Positions 8,735 through 18,265 are shown, numbered from the stretch's first letter. The stretch is DNA of 64,000 bases from Hymenobacter sp. CRA2 (GCF_002007105.1 NZ_MVBC01000017.1:1-64000), one strand, 5' to 3'. Notes: generated from the sequence alone by a model not told the origin. Translations and numbers: made by a program.

Positions 8735-9983
8735 CGCAGTGCCCACGCCGGCCCGCGTGGGGCTGATTGGCTTCGGTTGCGTGGGCCAGGGCCTTTACAA
8801 CATCCTGCAGCAGCACCCGGAAGCAGGCTTTACGGTGACGCGCATCGCGGTGAAGAACCCGACGAAGCTCCGCCCGCTGCCCGCCAACCGCTTTGAGTTT
8901 CACGCCGACGACCTGCTTGACGACCCCGAACTGGATTTGCTGGTGGAAGTCATTGACGACGCCGACGAGGCTTTCCGGCTGGTTGGTGCAGCTCTGCGCC
9001 GCGGCCGACGTGTGGCTACGGCCAACAAAGCCATGGTGGCCCGCCACCTGCCCGAGCTATTGGAGCTGCAGCGCGACTTCGGCGGCACCTTGCTTTACGA
9101 AGCGGCTGTGTGCGGCAGCATTCCGGTTATCCGCACCATCGACAGCTATTTTGCCCAGGAACCGCTGCGCAGTGTGAGCGGCATCTTCAACGGCTCCTCC
9201 AACTACGTGCTGACGCGCATGCGTGAGGACGGCTCCGACTACACCGAGGCCCTGGCCGAAGCCCAGGCGCAGGGCTTCGCCGAAACCGACCCCACGCTCG
9301 ACATGGCCGCCTTCGACCCGCGTTCCAAGGCCGTCATCCTGGCCGCGCACGTCTGCGGTCTGCTGCTCAACCCCGATGACGTGCTTAACCTCGGCATCGA
9401 GCATGTATCATCAGCCGATATCCGCTACGCGGCGGCGCGCGGCCAGAAAATCAAAGTAGTGGCTACGGTACAGCTGCTGCCAGGAGGCGGCGCCACGGTG
9501 TACGTCACGCCGCAGCTGGTGCCGGCCGATTCGCCGCTGTACGCAGTAGAGCGGGAATACAACGGGGTGCTGGTAGAGGGCGAATTTGCCGGACAGCACT
9601 TCTGGCAGGGCCGCGGGGCCGGCGGCCACCCTACCGGCTCGGCCGTGCTGGCCGATTTGGTGGCGCTGCGCCAGGGCAGCCGCTACACTTATGCCAAGCT
9701 GGACGCATCGGCTGCGGTAGCTACACCGGCTGATCTGGGGCTGGAAGTGTACATCCGAAATGCGTCGGCAGATCTGCTTGCGGCGCTGGACCTGGCGCCA
9801 ACCAGCGCAACAGCCCACGACTCAGCGGCAGAGTATACCAGCGGCTACACGCGACTGAGTCAGCTCCACCAGTTTCGCGATGTCCTACGGGCTGCCGGCG
9901 CATTTGTGGTCCGAACGGGGCGGGTGCGGCCGGTAACGCAACCCGAAACGGCGTCCCTGGAGGCCGTTTTCGAAACGGAATAA
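8712..9983 (+). CDS. hom: Homoserine dehydrogenase
   Basis: The enzyme reduces aspartate semialdehyde to homoserine with NAD(P)H, the branch step to threonine and methionine. The 423 residues open with the Rossmann motif VGLIGFGCVGQGLYNIL, followed by EAAVCGSIPVI and then NGSSNYVLTRM. Catalytic-site residues lie in ETDPTLDMAAFDPRSKAVILA. The C-terminal region carries GRGAGGHPTGSAVLADL. The ATG at 8712 (MSRLSPTNAVPT) is chosen over one at 8673 because it overlaps metX by only 23 bases and leaves a normal N-terminus. Only a short C-terminal tail (about 340-423) follows the catalytic domain, and I see no clear ACT regulatory domain. It is the last gene of the methionine operon and gives MetX its substrate. 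Confidence 0.95.
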   Translation: MSRLSPTNAVPTPARVGLIGFGCVGQGLYNILQQHPEAGFTVTRIAVKNPTKLRPLPANRFEFHADDLLDDPELDLLVEVIDDADEAFRLVGAALRRGRRVATANKAMVARHLPELLELQRDFGGTLLYEAAVCGSIPVIRTIDSYFAQEPLRSVSGIFNGSSNYVLTRMREDGSDYTEALAEAQAQGFAETDPTLDMAAFDPRSKAVILAAHVCGLLLNPDDVLNLGIEHVSSADIRYAAARGQKIKVVATVQLLPGGGATVYVTPQLVPADSPLYAVEREYNGVLVEGEFAGQHFWQGRGAGGHPTGSAVLADLVALRQGSRYTYAKLDASAAVATPADLGLEVYIRNASADLLAALDLAPTSATAHDSAAEYTSGYTRLSQLHQFRDVLRAAGAFVVRTGRVRPVTQPETASLEAVFETE

Positions 9984-10168
9984 GCCGGTTTCATAGGCTA
10001 AGCTCTCGTTGGTTTTGCCGAAACGGCCGCATCAGCACTGCAGCGGTGTAAATGCTTTACCTCCGGTTACGTGGTATAAGCTCGGGAGCAGATTGGTTTT
10101 AAGGCCCTGCTACCAGCCCAGGTCACGGCACCTAGAGTACCTTTTCAGGCTCCACCTCTGATGCGGCG

Positions 10169-10852
10169 CTAGGGCCGAGCCACTAGCGTGATGGTGTCGC
10201 GGTCTTGCAGCACCAGCCGCCCCGGCACCTGCGACAGTATTTTAAACGACCTGCGGGTGCCCGGCGCGTAGGGCTTGTACGGGTATAGCGCCAAAGTCAC
10301 GTGGTAGCGCACGGCTTGGGTGGGCCATGCCTGCCGCCAGGTCGCAAACCCGATTCCGGTTACCTCGACGGTGCTGGGTGGAGTGCCCTGGGCCAATAGC
10401 AAAGCAGCGTAGCCGTCGGCTCCGGTAGAGGTTCCGCCGATGACGCGGCCTGCAGCGTCGCGTAGCAGCACAGTAGCGCCTCCTACAGTCGCATTATGGC
10501 CGGTTTCTTCCAAAGTAGTCACCAGCAACTGAACCTCCGGCTCGTCGGTGACGAAAGGCACGGGCTGCGCGCTGGCGCGGGAAGTGACAGTATCTGGTTG
10601 CCCGTCGAAGAGCAGCTCCAGCTGCCGGCCGCGCAGTCGGTAGGTGCCCGCGCCTTCGCGCTCCGTGCCTACCACGTCCTCGTGCTGAAAATAGCGGAAC
10701 CGATGGCCAGCGTACAGGCGCAGCTCTTTACTAGAAAACAGGACAGCATTGGGCCGCGTTTCGACATAGATGCCGGGCACTAGCTCCGGGCGAGTGGCGG
10801 TGCAGCTGGTCAGCAGCAGGGCGGTGCAGGCAAGGGTAGATAGAGGGCGCAT
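10169..10852 (-). CDS. Lipoprotein with a carboxypeptidase-regulatory-like domain
   Basis: The 227 residues start MRPLSTLACTALLLTSC, a signal with lipobox LLTSC at about residue 17, which is why the ATG at 10852 is preferred over one 12 codons upstream. Middle residues resemble a small stress-response or lipocalin-like beta domain (RLYAGHRFRYFQHEDVVG ... GTYRLRGRQLELLF). The C-terminal half reads ATVGGATVLLRDAAGRVIGG then STGADGYAALLL, matching the CarboxypepD_reg-like fold found in Bacteroidota surface proteins. The role is unknown. It is transcribed away from the LD-carboxypeptidase gene. Confidence 0.7.
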   Translation of the reverse strand: MRPLSTLACTALLLTSCTATRPELVPGIYVETRPNAVLFSSKELRLYAGHRFRYFQHEDVVGTEREGAGTYRLRGRQLELLFDGQPDTVTSRASAQPVPFVTDEPEVQLLVTTLEETGHNATVGGATVLLRDAAGRVIGGTSTGADGYAALLLAQGTPPSTVEVTGIGFATWRQAWPTQAVRYHVTLALYPYKPYAPGTRRSFKILSQVPGRLVLQDRDTITLVARP

Positions 10853-10965
10853 ATGCAATAGCTGATGTAAACTGGAGCAATAATCCATAAGGCACTGAAA
10901 CGAAAGTGCAGGAATATTTTGGCTGGCCCTGCTGGTGGTTCGTGGTGTAGGTGCTGGCAGCGCCG

Positions 10966-10973
10966 TAGGTTTG
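10966..10973 (+). promoter_or_regulatory. Promoter -7 element for LD-carboxypeptidase
   Basis: TAGGTTTG fits TAnnTTTG and lies 21 bases before the ATG at 10995, leaving a very short 5' UTR. Confidence 0.5.
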
Positions 10974-10994
10974 CGGCCGATAACTGCTTAACTC

Positions 10995-11897
10995 ATGCCC
11001 ACCACGCCCCCTGCCCTCCGCTCCGGCGACCAAGTTGCCATTGTGTGTACTGCCCGCAAAGTCTCGCGCGAGGATCTGGCGCCGAGCATCGCGGTGCTGG
11101 AAAGCTGGGGGCTGCAAGTAGTACTAGGTGAAACGGTGGCAGCCGAACACCACCAGTTCGGGGGCAGCGACGAGGTACGGGCCCGCGACTTTCAGCGCCA
11201 GCTCGACGACCCCGACATCCGGGCCATTCTGGTAGCCCGCGGCGGCTACGGCACCACCCGCATCATCGACCACATCGACTTTGCCGGCTTCGCCCGGGAC
11301 CCGAAGTGGATTGCCGGCTTCTCCGACATCACCACGCTCAATTGCCACCTGCTCCGGCTCGGCCACGAAAGTATCCACGGCGTAATGCCCTTCATCTTCA
11401 CCCAGGAAGGCGGCGCCGATGCGCTGGAAAGCCTGCGCCGGGCCTTGTTCGGTGAGCCGGTGAGCTACAGCGTAGCCCCGCATGCGATGAACCGCCCCGG
11501 CACGGCCGAAGGTGAAATCATCGGCGGCAACCTGAGCCTGCTGCAGACGCTGAGCGGCACGGCTTCGGACTGCCCCACGGCCGGCCGCATCCTCTTTCTG
11601 GAGGACATCGACGAGTACCTCTACAACGTGGACCGCATGATGGTGCACCTGGACCGCGCCGGCAAGCTACGCGACCTGGCGGGCCTTATCGTGGGGCACT
11701 TCACCAATCCGCAGGACAACGCCATTCCCTTCGGCCAGACCAGCTACGAAATCATTGACGCGTACGCGGGCAAGTACCAGTTTCCGGTAGCGTATGGCTT
11801 CCCCGTGGGCCACGAACCGGCCAACCTGGCGCTGATTTGCGGCCGCCGGGCCGAACTGGTGGTGAACGACGCCGGCACCAGCCTCCGCTACCTCTAG
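10995..11897 (+). CDS. Muramoyltetrapeptide (LD-) carboxypeptidase, S66 family
   Basis: S66 peptidases remove the terminal D-alanine from the murein tetrapeptide during cell-wall recycling, usually in the cytosol. The 300-residue protein has the N-terminal GDQVAIVCTARKVS strand, the nucleophile serine in KWIAGFSDITTL, and the glutamate and histidine region ILFLEDIDEYLYNVDRM then YGFPVGHEPANLALICG. That is the S66 Ser-Glu-His arrangement. No secretion signal is visible. It converges on the MutS-like gene with only 5 bases between stops. LdcA-like function is assigned by family. Confidence 0.92.
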   Translation: MPTTPPALRSGDQVAIVCTARKVSREDLAPSIAVLESWGLQVVLGETVAAEHHQFGGSDEVRARDFQRQLDDPDIRAILVARGGYGTTRIIDHIDFAGFARDPKWIAGFSDITTLNCHLLRLGHESIHGVMPFIFTQEGGADALESLRRALFGEPVSYSVAPHAMNRPGTAEGEIIGGNLSLLQTLSGTASDCPTAGRILFLEDIDEYLYNVDRMMVHLDRAGKLRDLAGLIVGHFTNPQDNAIPFGQTSYEIIDAYAGKYQFPVAYGFPVGHEPANLALICGRRAELVVNDAGTSLRYL

Positions 11898-11902
11898 CCG
11901 GA

Positions 11903-13222
11903 TCAGGCCAGGGGCGGCGCCAATAAGCTGGGCAAGCCTGCTTGTTCGAATAAGATGCGCCCGATGCGCAGGGTCGTCCAGCCGGGCCGGAGCTGATAAG
12001 TAAACCGCGGAATACCATCTTCCAGCACGCAGTGAATGCACAGCTGGCAAATATTGACGGCGTGCGCGGGCAGCTGGGCCTGCAGCTGTAGCAGGTGGGT
12101 GGAGATGAAAAAGTACGAGTTGGGGTAACGGGCCAGCCCGGCAATGGTGGCCTGAGTGATGTCGAGGGCGTCGTCGACGTTGGTGCCGCGGAATATCTCG
12201 TCGAACACGGCGAAGGTGGGGTGGCCCGGCCGGGCGCAGGTCAGCACGGTTTTCAGGTTCTGAATTTCGGCCATGAAGTGGCTGTAACCGCTCTGCAGGC
12301 TGTCGTTGAGGTTGATGGCCACCGATATAGTTTGGAAGAAGGGCACCACGCAGCCGACGGCCGGCACGCCCACACCCGCGTGGGCCAGGTACACGCACAG
12401 GCTGATGGCCTTGAGCAGGGTGGATTTGCCGCTCATGTTCGGCCCGGTCAGCAGCACCACATTCTCGGGCGGATGCAGCTGCAAGGAGTTCTTGACCGGC
12501 TGCCGCAGCAGCGGGTGATAGAAATCGGTGAGCTGAAACGTGCCCGGCGCAAAATCGGCCAGCACAAAGCCGCGCTGCACCACCGTGTACGCCACCGACC
12601 AATAAGCTTCGAACTGCCCGAAAGCCTGCCAGAAAGCTGCCACGTCTTCCGGCGTCAGCCTCTGCAGCTGCCGGCCCAGCTCCACCAGCTGGGCCAATGA
12701 GAAACGGTCTTCGTCGACGGCCAGCGCCAGCCGCTCAATGCCCAGCCGCCGGATAACGGTAAGCTGGGCCATGAAGCTGGCTGGCAGCTCCGCCCCGACC
12801 AGCGGCTCCAGCAGGCGTTGGCGCAGGCGACGCAGCAGCAGAATCAGCTGCACGCACTTGCCGCGCTGGGCGTAACGCGCCTCTTCCGATACGAGCAGCC
12901 GCAACCAAGCCACCCAGCGGCTCCTATCCAGCGCCAGGCGGCGGGTACTGATGTCGTGCAGCAGCTGCCAGACGTCGAGCTGCTGAATGCGCGAGTAGAA
13001 AAAATCGGCTAGCCGGGGCCAGTGGGCCAACAGCCCGCACACCACCGCCTGCCGCTCCTGCACCTGCCCCAGCGACGCGGGCAACTGCAGCAGCAAGGTC
13101 CGTAGGGCAGCTTCGCCGTCGGCGCTGTTGGTGTGGTTAAACAGCGGCAGTATATCTTCTTCTAACCGTAAATCGTCGATAACAAGCATAATGACCGGGA
13201 ACTGTAGCGTCCGCGTCTGCAA
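11903..13222 (-). CDS. MutS-like ATPase (lacks the mismatch-reading domain)
   Basis: The 439 residues carry a MutS domain V ATPase: Walker A TGPNMSGKSTLLKAI, the following CVYLAHAGVGVPA strand, and Walker B FAVFDEIFRGTN, with STHLLQLQ as the switch region. Upstream is a lever/core-like helical region. There is no N-terminal mismatch-recognition domain and no Smr nuclease, so this is the compact MutS-family ATPase common in Bacteroidota, not the repair MutS. Function is unknown. An alternative start 11 codons later (MLVIDDLRLEED, at 13189) reads equally well. Its stop is 5 bases from that of the S66 gene. Confidence 0.85.
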   Translation of the reverse strand: MQTRTLQFPVIMLVIDDLRLEEDILPLFNHTNSADGEAALRTLLLQLPASLGQVQERQAVVCGLLAHWPRLADFFYSRIQQLDVWQLLHDISTRRLALDRSRWVAWLRLLVSEEARYAQRGKCVQLILLLRRLRQRLLEPLVGAELPASFMAQLTVIRRLGIERLALAVDEDRFSLAQLVELGRQLQRLTPEDVAAFWQAFGQFEAYWSVAYTVVQRGFVLADFAPGTFQLTDFYHPLLRQPVKNSLQLHPPENVVLLTGPNMSGKSTLLKAISLCVYLAHAGVGVPAVGCVVPFFQTISVAINLNDSLQSGYSHFMAEIQNLKTVLTCARPGHPTFAVFDEIFRGTNVDDALDITQATIAGLARYPNSYFFISTHLLQLQAQLPAHAVNICQLCIHCVLEDGIPRFTYQLRPGWTTLRIGRILFEQAGLPSLLAPPLA

Positions 13223-13271
13223 CGCGCACCGGGTCGTTTGCTTGCGTGTGGCTGGACGAATTTCGGGGTCA

Positions 13272-14789
13272 TCAGCGCCTTAGCAGCGTCAGGCGTTGGG
13301 GTGCAGCGCCCTGGGAGTGCAATACCAAATAATACGCTCCCGCCGGGTACGTGCCGAACTGGGGCAGACTGATCCGCGTCGGGCCGGCGGGCAGCGTTAG
13401 TTCCTGCTGGTACAATAGCTGGCCCAGCGCGTTGCTTAGCTCCAGTCGGGCCGTGGTGGGCGCCGTCACGGTTACTTGTGCATAGGCTTCAGTGCCATTA
13501 ACGGGGTTCGGAAACGCCATCAACCGGGCTGCGGAGGCCACTGACGCCACCACGCGCGGGCCGAAATAGTGCGCCGTACCGTCGAGGTCGAGCTGGCGCA
13601 GGCGGTAGTAGCGCAGTCCTGGCCCGGCAGCATCCGCGTCCCGAAACTCGTAGCTCACGGAGTTGCTGGTGGTGGCCGCAGAGCTCGGCACGAATCCCAG
13701 CCGGACGTACTGTTTGCCTTCAGCCGACACCTGCACTTCGTAGCCGGCACTGTTGAGCTCCTGGGCCGACTGCCAGCGCAGCAGCACCGTGCCGCCCTGC
13801 CGAACAGCCGTAAAGCTGCTCAGGCGCACCGGCAAGGGAGCCGGTTGCGCCAGCAGCGGCCGCAGAAAGTCGCGCACCGTCCGGAATGTGGTGTCCATGT
13901 AGGCCAGTTGCGCGGCGCTGAGGCCGTTGTAGGGCACGTGGCCAGCGCCCTTGAAGGTGCGCAGCCGGTTAAGCACCCCAACCGAATCGGCCCGGGGATG
14001 CAGGGCCCCGCTGCCGTACACGATGTCGCCGGTGAAGGTGCTGCCGCGGCCGTAGGGCACTACCGCGTCCATGGTGCCGTGCACGCTTACCAGCGGTTCG
14101 TCGCCGGGGCCCAGCCACGCGCTGCGGCCCAGGGCCCCGCAGAGGTTGATGACGGCGCGCACGGCGCTGCTGTAGCCGGGGTTGCCGCCGCTGCCCTCCA
14201 GCCCGCCCGGTACGCCCGCATTCAGGGCATCGAGCTCGGCCTGCTGATCCAGGTAGGCCACGTGCAAGGCCGTCAGCGCCCCGGCCGACGAGCCGCCCAC
14301 GAAGATGTAGTCGGGGTTGATGTTGTAGCTATTCGTGGTGGCCGCGTCCTGCCGGAAGAAGCGCACGGCGGCGCGCATATCCTGCATAGCCTGCACTACG
14401 GCCCGCGCCCCAGAGTACGTGAAGGGTGACTCCAGCCGGTAGTCGATGCTGGCCGTGACGTAGCCAAGGCGGGCAAAGCGCCGACACAGCTCGGTCACGT
14501 CGTAGTCGGCGCGGTTGCCGAACACGAAAGCGCCGCCGTGGGCCAGAATGATGAGCGGCCGCGGCGTGTTGGGCCCGCCTATGGGCTGATACACATCCAT
14601 CAGCAGGGGCTGGGTGCTGCTCTGGCTGGTCGGGTAAGAGCCGAATGCCACGCCAGTGCTTACGCTGGGGGCCGGGTCGCTGTAGAGCGGCTGGTAGAAT
14701 TTACCGCCGGTAGTATCGAGCTGCGCCAGGGCCGGCTGGGTCAGCCAGACAAGCAGCGTCAGCAGGCAAGCCAGGTACTTCACAGGCAT
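13272..14789 (-). CDS. Secreted alpha/beta-hydrolase esterase with type IX (type A) sorting domain
   Basis: The 505-residue protein starts with a signal peptide (MPVKYLACLLTLLVWLTQPALAQ). The hydrolase domain has the oxyanion HGGAFVFG and nucleophile GGSSAGALTALHV, and GHVPYNG near the expected catalytic histidine. This fits a carboxylesterase/BD-FAE-type hydrolase. After about residue 315 comes a fibronectin-like linker (GGTVLLRWQSAQELNSAGYEV), then a C-terminal sorting domain (FPNPVNG ... GQLLYQQELTLPAG ... YPAGAYYLVL), typical of T9SS type A cargo. It is probably exported by type IX secretion and surface-attached or released. The natural substrate cannot be told. Confidence 0.88.
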   Translation of the reverse strand: MPVKYLACLLTLLVWLTQPALAQLDTTGGKFYQPLYSDPAPSVSTGVAFGSYPTSQSSTQPLLMDVYQPIGGPNTPRPLIILAHGGAFVFGNRADYDVTELCRRFARLGYVTASIDYRLESPFTYSGARAVVQAMQDMRAAVRFFRQDAATTNSYNINPDYIFVGGSSAGALTALHVAYLDQQAELDALNAGVPGGLEGSGGNPGYSSAVRAVINLCGALGRSAWLGPGDEPLVSVHGTMDAVVPYGRGSTFTGDIVYGSGALHPRADSVGVLNRLRTFKGAGHVPYNGLSAAQLAYMDTTFRTVRDFLRPLLAQPAPLPVRLSSFTAVRQGGTVLLRWQSAQELNSAGYEVQVSAEGKQYVRLGFVPSSAATTSNSVSYEFRDADAAGPGLRYYRLRQLDLDGTAHYFGPRVVASVASAARLMAFPNPVNGTEAYAQVTVTAPTTARLELSNALGQLLYQQELTLPAGPTRISLPQFGTYPAGAYYLVLHSQGAAPQRLTLLRR

Positions 14790-14908
14790 AGGCAGCGTCC
14801 GTTGATGGCGGAAGATACGGGCTCAGGCCGCTGGCGTTGACGGCGTTGGTAGCTAACTGCTATTTTGCCTTGCCTTTCCCAACTACCTACGCCCAGTTTT
14901 TCCTTGCC

Positions 14909-15433
14909 ATGACGATTCGGCAACTCTCTGCCCCGGAAGCCCGTCAGCACCTGCCGTCCTTGGTGGACTTGCTCGTGGACTCCGTAAACAACGGATCTTC
15001 CGTCGGCTTTCTGCTGCCGCTGGCGCCCGCCGAGGCGGCCGATTACTGGCAGGGCGTTGTCGAGGCCATCGAAACGCAGCAACGGGTGCTGCTGGTAGCG
15101 GAAGAAGATGGGCAGCTGCTCGGCACCGTGCAGCTCGACCCGGTGCACAAAACCAATGCCCCGCACCGCGCCGAAGTCTGCAAGCTGCTGGTGCACTCCC
15201 GGCACCGGCGGCTCGGCCTTGGGCGGCAGCTGCTGCAGGCCGTGGAAGCGGCAGCGCGGGAGCTGCACCGGACCACGTTGGTACTCGATACCCGCCTGGG
15301 CGACGTGTCGGAGCAGCTTTACCAAAGCCAGGGCTACGCACGCGCGGGCGAAATCCCGGAGTTTGTGCGCAATGAAAAAGGTGAGCTGCAGGCCACGGTG
15401 GTGTACTATAAGCTGCTATCAGCGCAGCCCTGA
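14909..15433 (+). CDS. GNAT-family N-acetyltransferase
   Basis: The 174-residue protein starts MTIRQLSAPEARQHL. It has the GNAT core with strand VAEEDGQLLGTVQLD and the acetyl-CoA loop HRRLGLGRQLLQAVE (motif A, R/Q-x-x-G-x-G/A). The start at 14909 is preferred over 14837 because the upstream residues are hydrophobic and lack family similarity. The acceptor is unknown. A long perfect terminator follows. Confidence 0.87.
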   Translation: MTIRQLSAPEARQHLPSLVDLLVDSVNNGSSVGFLLPLAPAEAADYWQGVVEAIETQQRVLLVAEEDGQLLGTVQLDPVHKTNAPHRAEVCKLLVHSRHRRLGLGRQLLQAVEAAARELHRTTLVLDTRLGDVSEQLYQSQGYARAGEIPEFVRNEKGELQATVVYYKLLSAQP

Positions 15434-15491
15434 TAAGCTGACTTCGCCGAACCTCGCAAGGCCGGCGCCTCACCTGTCGAAAACCTACCCA

Positions 15492-15549
15492 AGCACCCTA
15501 CAACAAGAAAGGCCCGGTTGACGCCGGGCCTTTCTTGTTGTAGGGTGCT
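15492..15549. terminator. Very long perfect bidirectional terminator
   Basis: A 26-bp perfect stem starts AGCACCCTACAACAAG and encloses a 6-base loop (TTGACG). A/T-rich inner parts (CAAGAAAGG, CCTTTCTTG) let it serve both the acetyltransferase and the convergent M28 gene. Confidence 0.88.
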
Positions 15550-15557
15550 CTGCGAAG

Positions 15558-16595
15558 CTACTCCTGGTAAATCGTCTGCAGCACCGTTTGGCCCACGGCC
15601 TTCAGCGTGTTGCGGTCGATGATGCTCATGTTGTCCTGTGTGGTGTGGTGATAGGCAGGGAAGTACTCGTCGCCGAAGGGCACGTGGTCGATCAGGTCGA
15701 TGGTGCGCACGCCGGCCTGGTTGGTGTACACGTGGTCATCGGTGATGCCGGCCGCGTCTTGCGCAATGAAGTAATCGGAGTAGCCAAGGCGGTTGGCCAC
15801 GTCCCACACCTTGCCCACCACGTCGTTGGCCTTCTGACGCGAAATTTCCTCGCGCGAGAACCGGGCGCCCTTCGCCCCTACCATATCGAACAGGATGCCG
15901 TACTCCGCTTTGTAGTTGACGGGCACCACGTTCTTGGCCCAGTACTGCGAGCCGAGGCACCAGCTGTCCACGTTCTGGCCAGCCAGCTTGTTTTCCAGGT
16001 TGCTCTGGGTCGATTCGTCGTAGCCGTAATCCTCAGAGTCGAAGAGGATGAAGTCTACGCCCACGGCGGGCTGGGCTGAATCGGTCTGCGCGGCGAGCTG
16101 CCGGGCAATTTCCAGCGCTACGGCCACGCCCGAAGCCCCGTCGCTGGCCCCATCCAGGGGCGCGTTGGGTTTCTGCTTGTCCTTGTCGGCGAAGGGGCGG
16201 GTGTCCCAGTGTGCAAACAGGGCCACGCGGCGTGTCGCCTTGGGGTTGAACTGCGCGATGATGTTGCGGCTGCGCAGCTGCTTGCCGTCAAAAGCCATGG
16301 CCGTAAACGGCTGCTCCTGCACCTGTAAGCCCATTTTGCGAAACTCCCCGATGATCCAGTCGCCGCAGCGCACGTGCGCCGTGCTATTGGGTACGCGCGG
16401 ACCAAAGCTCACCTGCTTGGCCGTGAACTGGTAGGCCGAATCGGCATTGAAAGCCGGCGCCTTGCGCATGGCTTCCTCCGTCGAGGCGGCCGTGTCCGTG
16501 GTGGCCGGTTTCTTATCGGGGCAGGCCGTGAGCAGCACCGTGGCGGCAAGCAAAGCGGCAGGGCGCCACAACAGGCGCAGAGAAGTCAGAATCAT
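15558..16595 (-). CDS. M28-family zinc peptidase, lipoprotein (glutaminyl-cyclase-like)
   Basis: The product (345 residues) starts MILTSLRLLWRP and has a signal with lipobox VLLTAC (residue about 24). Start 16595 is favoured over 16619 because a TAGATTTG promoter element sits at 16624-16617. The zinc sites of M28 are visible: FAHWDTRPFAD (His and Asp), LDGASDGASGVAVALE (bridging Asp), ILFDSEDYGYDE (Glu), and HVPFGDEYFPAYHHTTQD (final His). That set also fits glutaminyl-peptide cyclotransferase. Which activity is present cannot be decided by eye. Confidence 0.88.
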   Translation of the reverse strand: MILTSLRLLWRPAALLAATVLLTACPDKKPATTDTAASTEEAMRKAPAFNADSAYQFTAKQVSFGPRVPNSTAHVRCGDWIIGEFRKMGLQVQEQPFTAMAFDGKQLRSRNIIAQFNPKATRRVALFAHWDTRPFADKDKQKPNAPLDGASDGASGVAVALEIARQLAAQTDSAQPAVGVDFILFDSEDYGYDESTQSNLENKLAGQNVDSWCLGSQYWAKNVVPVNYKAEYGILFDMVGAKGARFSREEISRQKANDVVGKVWDVANRLGYSDYFIAQDAAGITDDHVYTNQAGVRTIDLIDHVPFGDEYFPAYHHTTQDNMSIIDRNTLKAVGQTVLQTIYQE

Positions 16596-16616
16596 GGAAT
16601 GATCAGAAAGAGCAAA

Positions 16617-16624
16617 CAAATCTA
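16617..16624 (-). promoter_or_regulatory. Promoter -7 element for the M28 gene
   Basis: Reverse strand TAGATTTG fits TAnnTTTG and lies 21 bases upstream of the chosen ATG (16595). An alternative start at 16619 would lie inside this element. Confidence 0.55.
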
Positions 16625-16631
16625 CGTAAGA

Positions 16632-16720
16632 ACGTCATGCTGCGCCCCGCGAAGTATCTCTACCGTTTCGTCTGAACGAAATCGTTCGGCAGAAATGCTT
16701 CGCGGGGCGCAGCATGACGT
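16632..16720. repeat. Dispersed inverted repeat, complete copy
   Basis: The left arm (16632-16654) begins ACGTCATGCTGCGCCCCGCG and is perfectly complementary to the right arm at 16698-16720. It resembles the copies at 4122, 5341 and 40660 in its GTCAT outer part. Confidence 0.85.
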
Positions 16721-16750
16721 GTTAGCAAAAGCCGTGAGGCTGCCGGAAGC

Positions 16751-18253
16751 TTACTCTTCGTAGGCCCAGTCGACGCCGGCCTTGGTATCCTTCACCAGGA
16801 TGCCCTGCTCCTTGAGCGCGGCCCGGATGGTGTCCACCTTGGCGTAGTCCTTGGCCTGCTTGGCTTCGGCATAGAACTGGAGCGTGAGACCCAGCAACTC
16901 CTCGGCGTTGGCGCGCGGCTCGTCGCGCAGGCCCAAGATATCCACTACCAGCGTGCGGTACGCGGCCGTGGCTTCGGCCAGAGCTTCCTCGCCTATCTGC
17001 GCCAAGGTGGCGGGCTGGTTGTAGTAGCCGTTGAACTTACGCAGCAGGTTGAAGAGCGAGGCAATGGCGCGGGCCGTGTTCAGGTCGTCGTTCAGACCCA
17101 CGAAGCAGTCGGCAACCAGCTTGCGCAGCTCGGCGTCGGCTTTCTCGGTGTCGGCGGCGCGCTCGGTGCCCTCGGGCAGCTGCAGCCGCTCGATCTGGCG
17201 CAGGCCGTTCATGAGCTTGCGGTAGCCTTTGCTGGCCGCTTTCAGGCCCTCGTCGCTGATGTCGACGGTGCTGCGATAGTGCGCCTGCAGCAGGAAGAAG
17301 CGCACCACCATGGGCGAGTAGGCCTGCGACAAAGACGCGTGGCGGCCGCTGAACAGCTCCGAGATGGTGATGAAGTTGCCGAAGGACTTGCTCATCTTCT
17401 GGCCGTTCACCGTAATCATGTTGTTGTGCAGCCACACCCGCGCCTCGTCGGTGTGCGAGTGACTGGCCTGGCTCTGAGCTATTTCGCACTCGTGGTGCGG
17501 AAACATCAGATCCAGCCCACCACCGTGAATATCCGAGACTTGCCCGAGGTATTTGCGGCTCATGGCTGAGCACTCCAGGTGCCAGCCCGGAAAACCCTCG
17601 CCCCAAGGCGAAGGCCAGCGCATGAGGTGGCGCTCATCGGCGCGCTTCCAGAGGGCGAAGTCCAGCGGGCTGCGCTTTTCGTCCTGCCCGGCGAGGTTGT
17701 CGCGCGAGCCGGCCAGCAGCTCGTCGGTCACGCGGTTGGAGAGCTTGCCGTAGTTGTTGCCCTCGGCGTTGTACTTGGGCACGTCGAAGTACACCGAACC
17801 GCTCACCTCGTAGGCGAAGCCGTTCTGGATGATTTCCTCAATCATCTGAATCTGCTCGATGATGTGGCCGGTAGCCAGCGGCTCGATGTCGGGCGCCAGG
17901 CAGCCCAGCGCGTCCATGTGGCGGCGGTAGCGGTTGGCATACTCCTGGGCCACCTGCATGGGCTCCAGCTTCTGGGCCCGGGCCATTTTGCTGATTTTGT
18001 CCTCGCCCTCGTCGGCGTCGCCCACCAAGTGGCCTACGTCGGTGATGTTGCGCACGTAGCGCACGGTGTAGCCGAGGTGGCGCAGGTAGCGCGTGAGCAC
18101 GTCGAACACCACCGGACCGCGGGCGTTGCCCACGTGCGCCTCCGAGTATACCGTCGGGCCGCAGAGGTACACGCCCACGAAGGGCGCGTGCACGGGGACG
18201 AACGGTTCTTTCTTGCGCGTAAGGGTGTTGTGGAGCGACAGTGGGTGTTGCAT
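16751..18253 (-). CDS. cysS: Cysteinyl-tRNA synthetase
   Basis: CysS charges tRNA-Cys with cysteine and ATP in the cytosol. The 500-residue class I enzyme starts with [16 protein letters not shown], then the HIGH-like signature [13 protein letters not shown] and KMSKS ([11 protein letters not shown]), matching the family. It has zinc-ligand residues in LCGPTVY and the [29 protein letters not shown] block. The ATG at 18253 lies only 5 bases past a TACCTTTG element, so the transcript may be nearly leaderless. Its gene product is relevant to the polycysteine leader at 5733, because a charged tRNA-Cys shortage would be what that ORF senses. Confidence 0.97.
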   Translation of the reverse strand: MQHPLSLHNTLTRKKEPFVPVHAPFVGVYLCGPTVYSEAHVGNARGPVVFDVLTRYLRHLGYTVRYVRNITDVGHLVGDADEGEDKISKMARAQKLEPMQVAQEYANRYRRHMDALGCLAPDIEPLATGHIIEQIQMIEEIIQNGFAYEVSGSVYFDVPKYNAEGNNYGKLSNRVTDELLAGSRDNLAGQDEKRSPLDFALWKRADERHLMRWPSPWGEGFPGWHLECSAMSRKYLGQVSDIHGGGLDLMFPHHECEIAQSQASHSHTDEARVWLHNNMITVNGQKMSKSFGNFITISELFSGRHASLSQAYSPMVVRFFLLQAHYRSTVDISDEGLKAASKGYRKLMNGLRQIERLQLPEGTERAADTEKADAELRKLVADCFVGLNDDLNTARAIASLFNLLRKFNGYYNQPATLAQIGEEALAEATAAYRTLVVDILGLRDEPRANAEELLGLTLQFYAEAKQAKDYAKVDTIRAALKEQGILVKDTKAGVDWAYEE

Positions 18254-18257
18254 GGGG

Positions 18258-18265
18258 CAAAGGTA
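18258..18265 (-). promoter_or_regulatory. Promoter -7 element for cysS, possible leaderless start
   Basis: Reverse strand TACCTTTG ends 4 bases before the ATG. If used, the transcription start would be at or inside the start codon. No good -33 TTG is present, so it could be chance. Confidence 0.35.

Noticed and set aside
11667-12602. A 311-codon minus-strand frame
   Set aside because: It overlaps the MutS-like gene in another frame, and its translation is Arg/Ala-rich without any domain.
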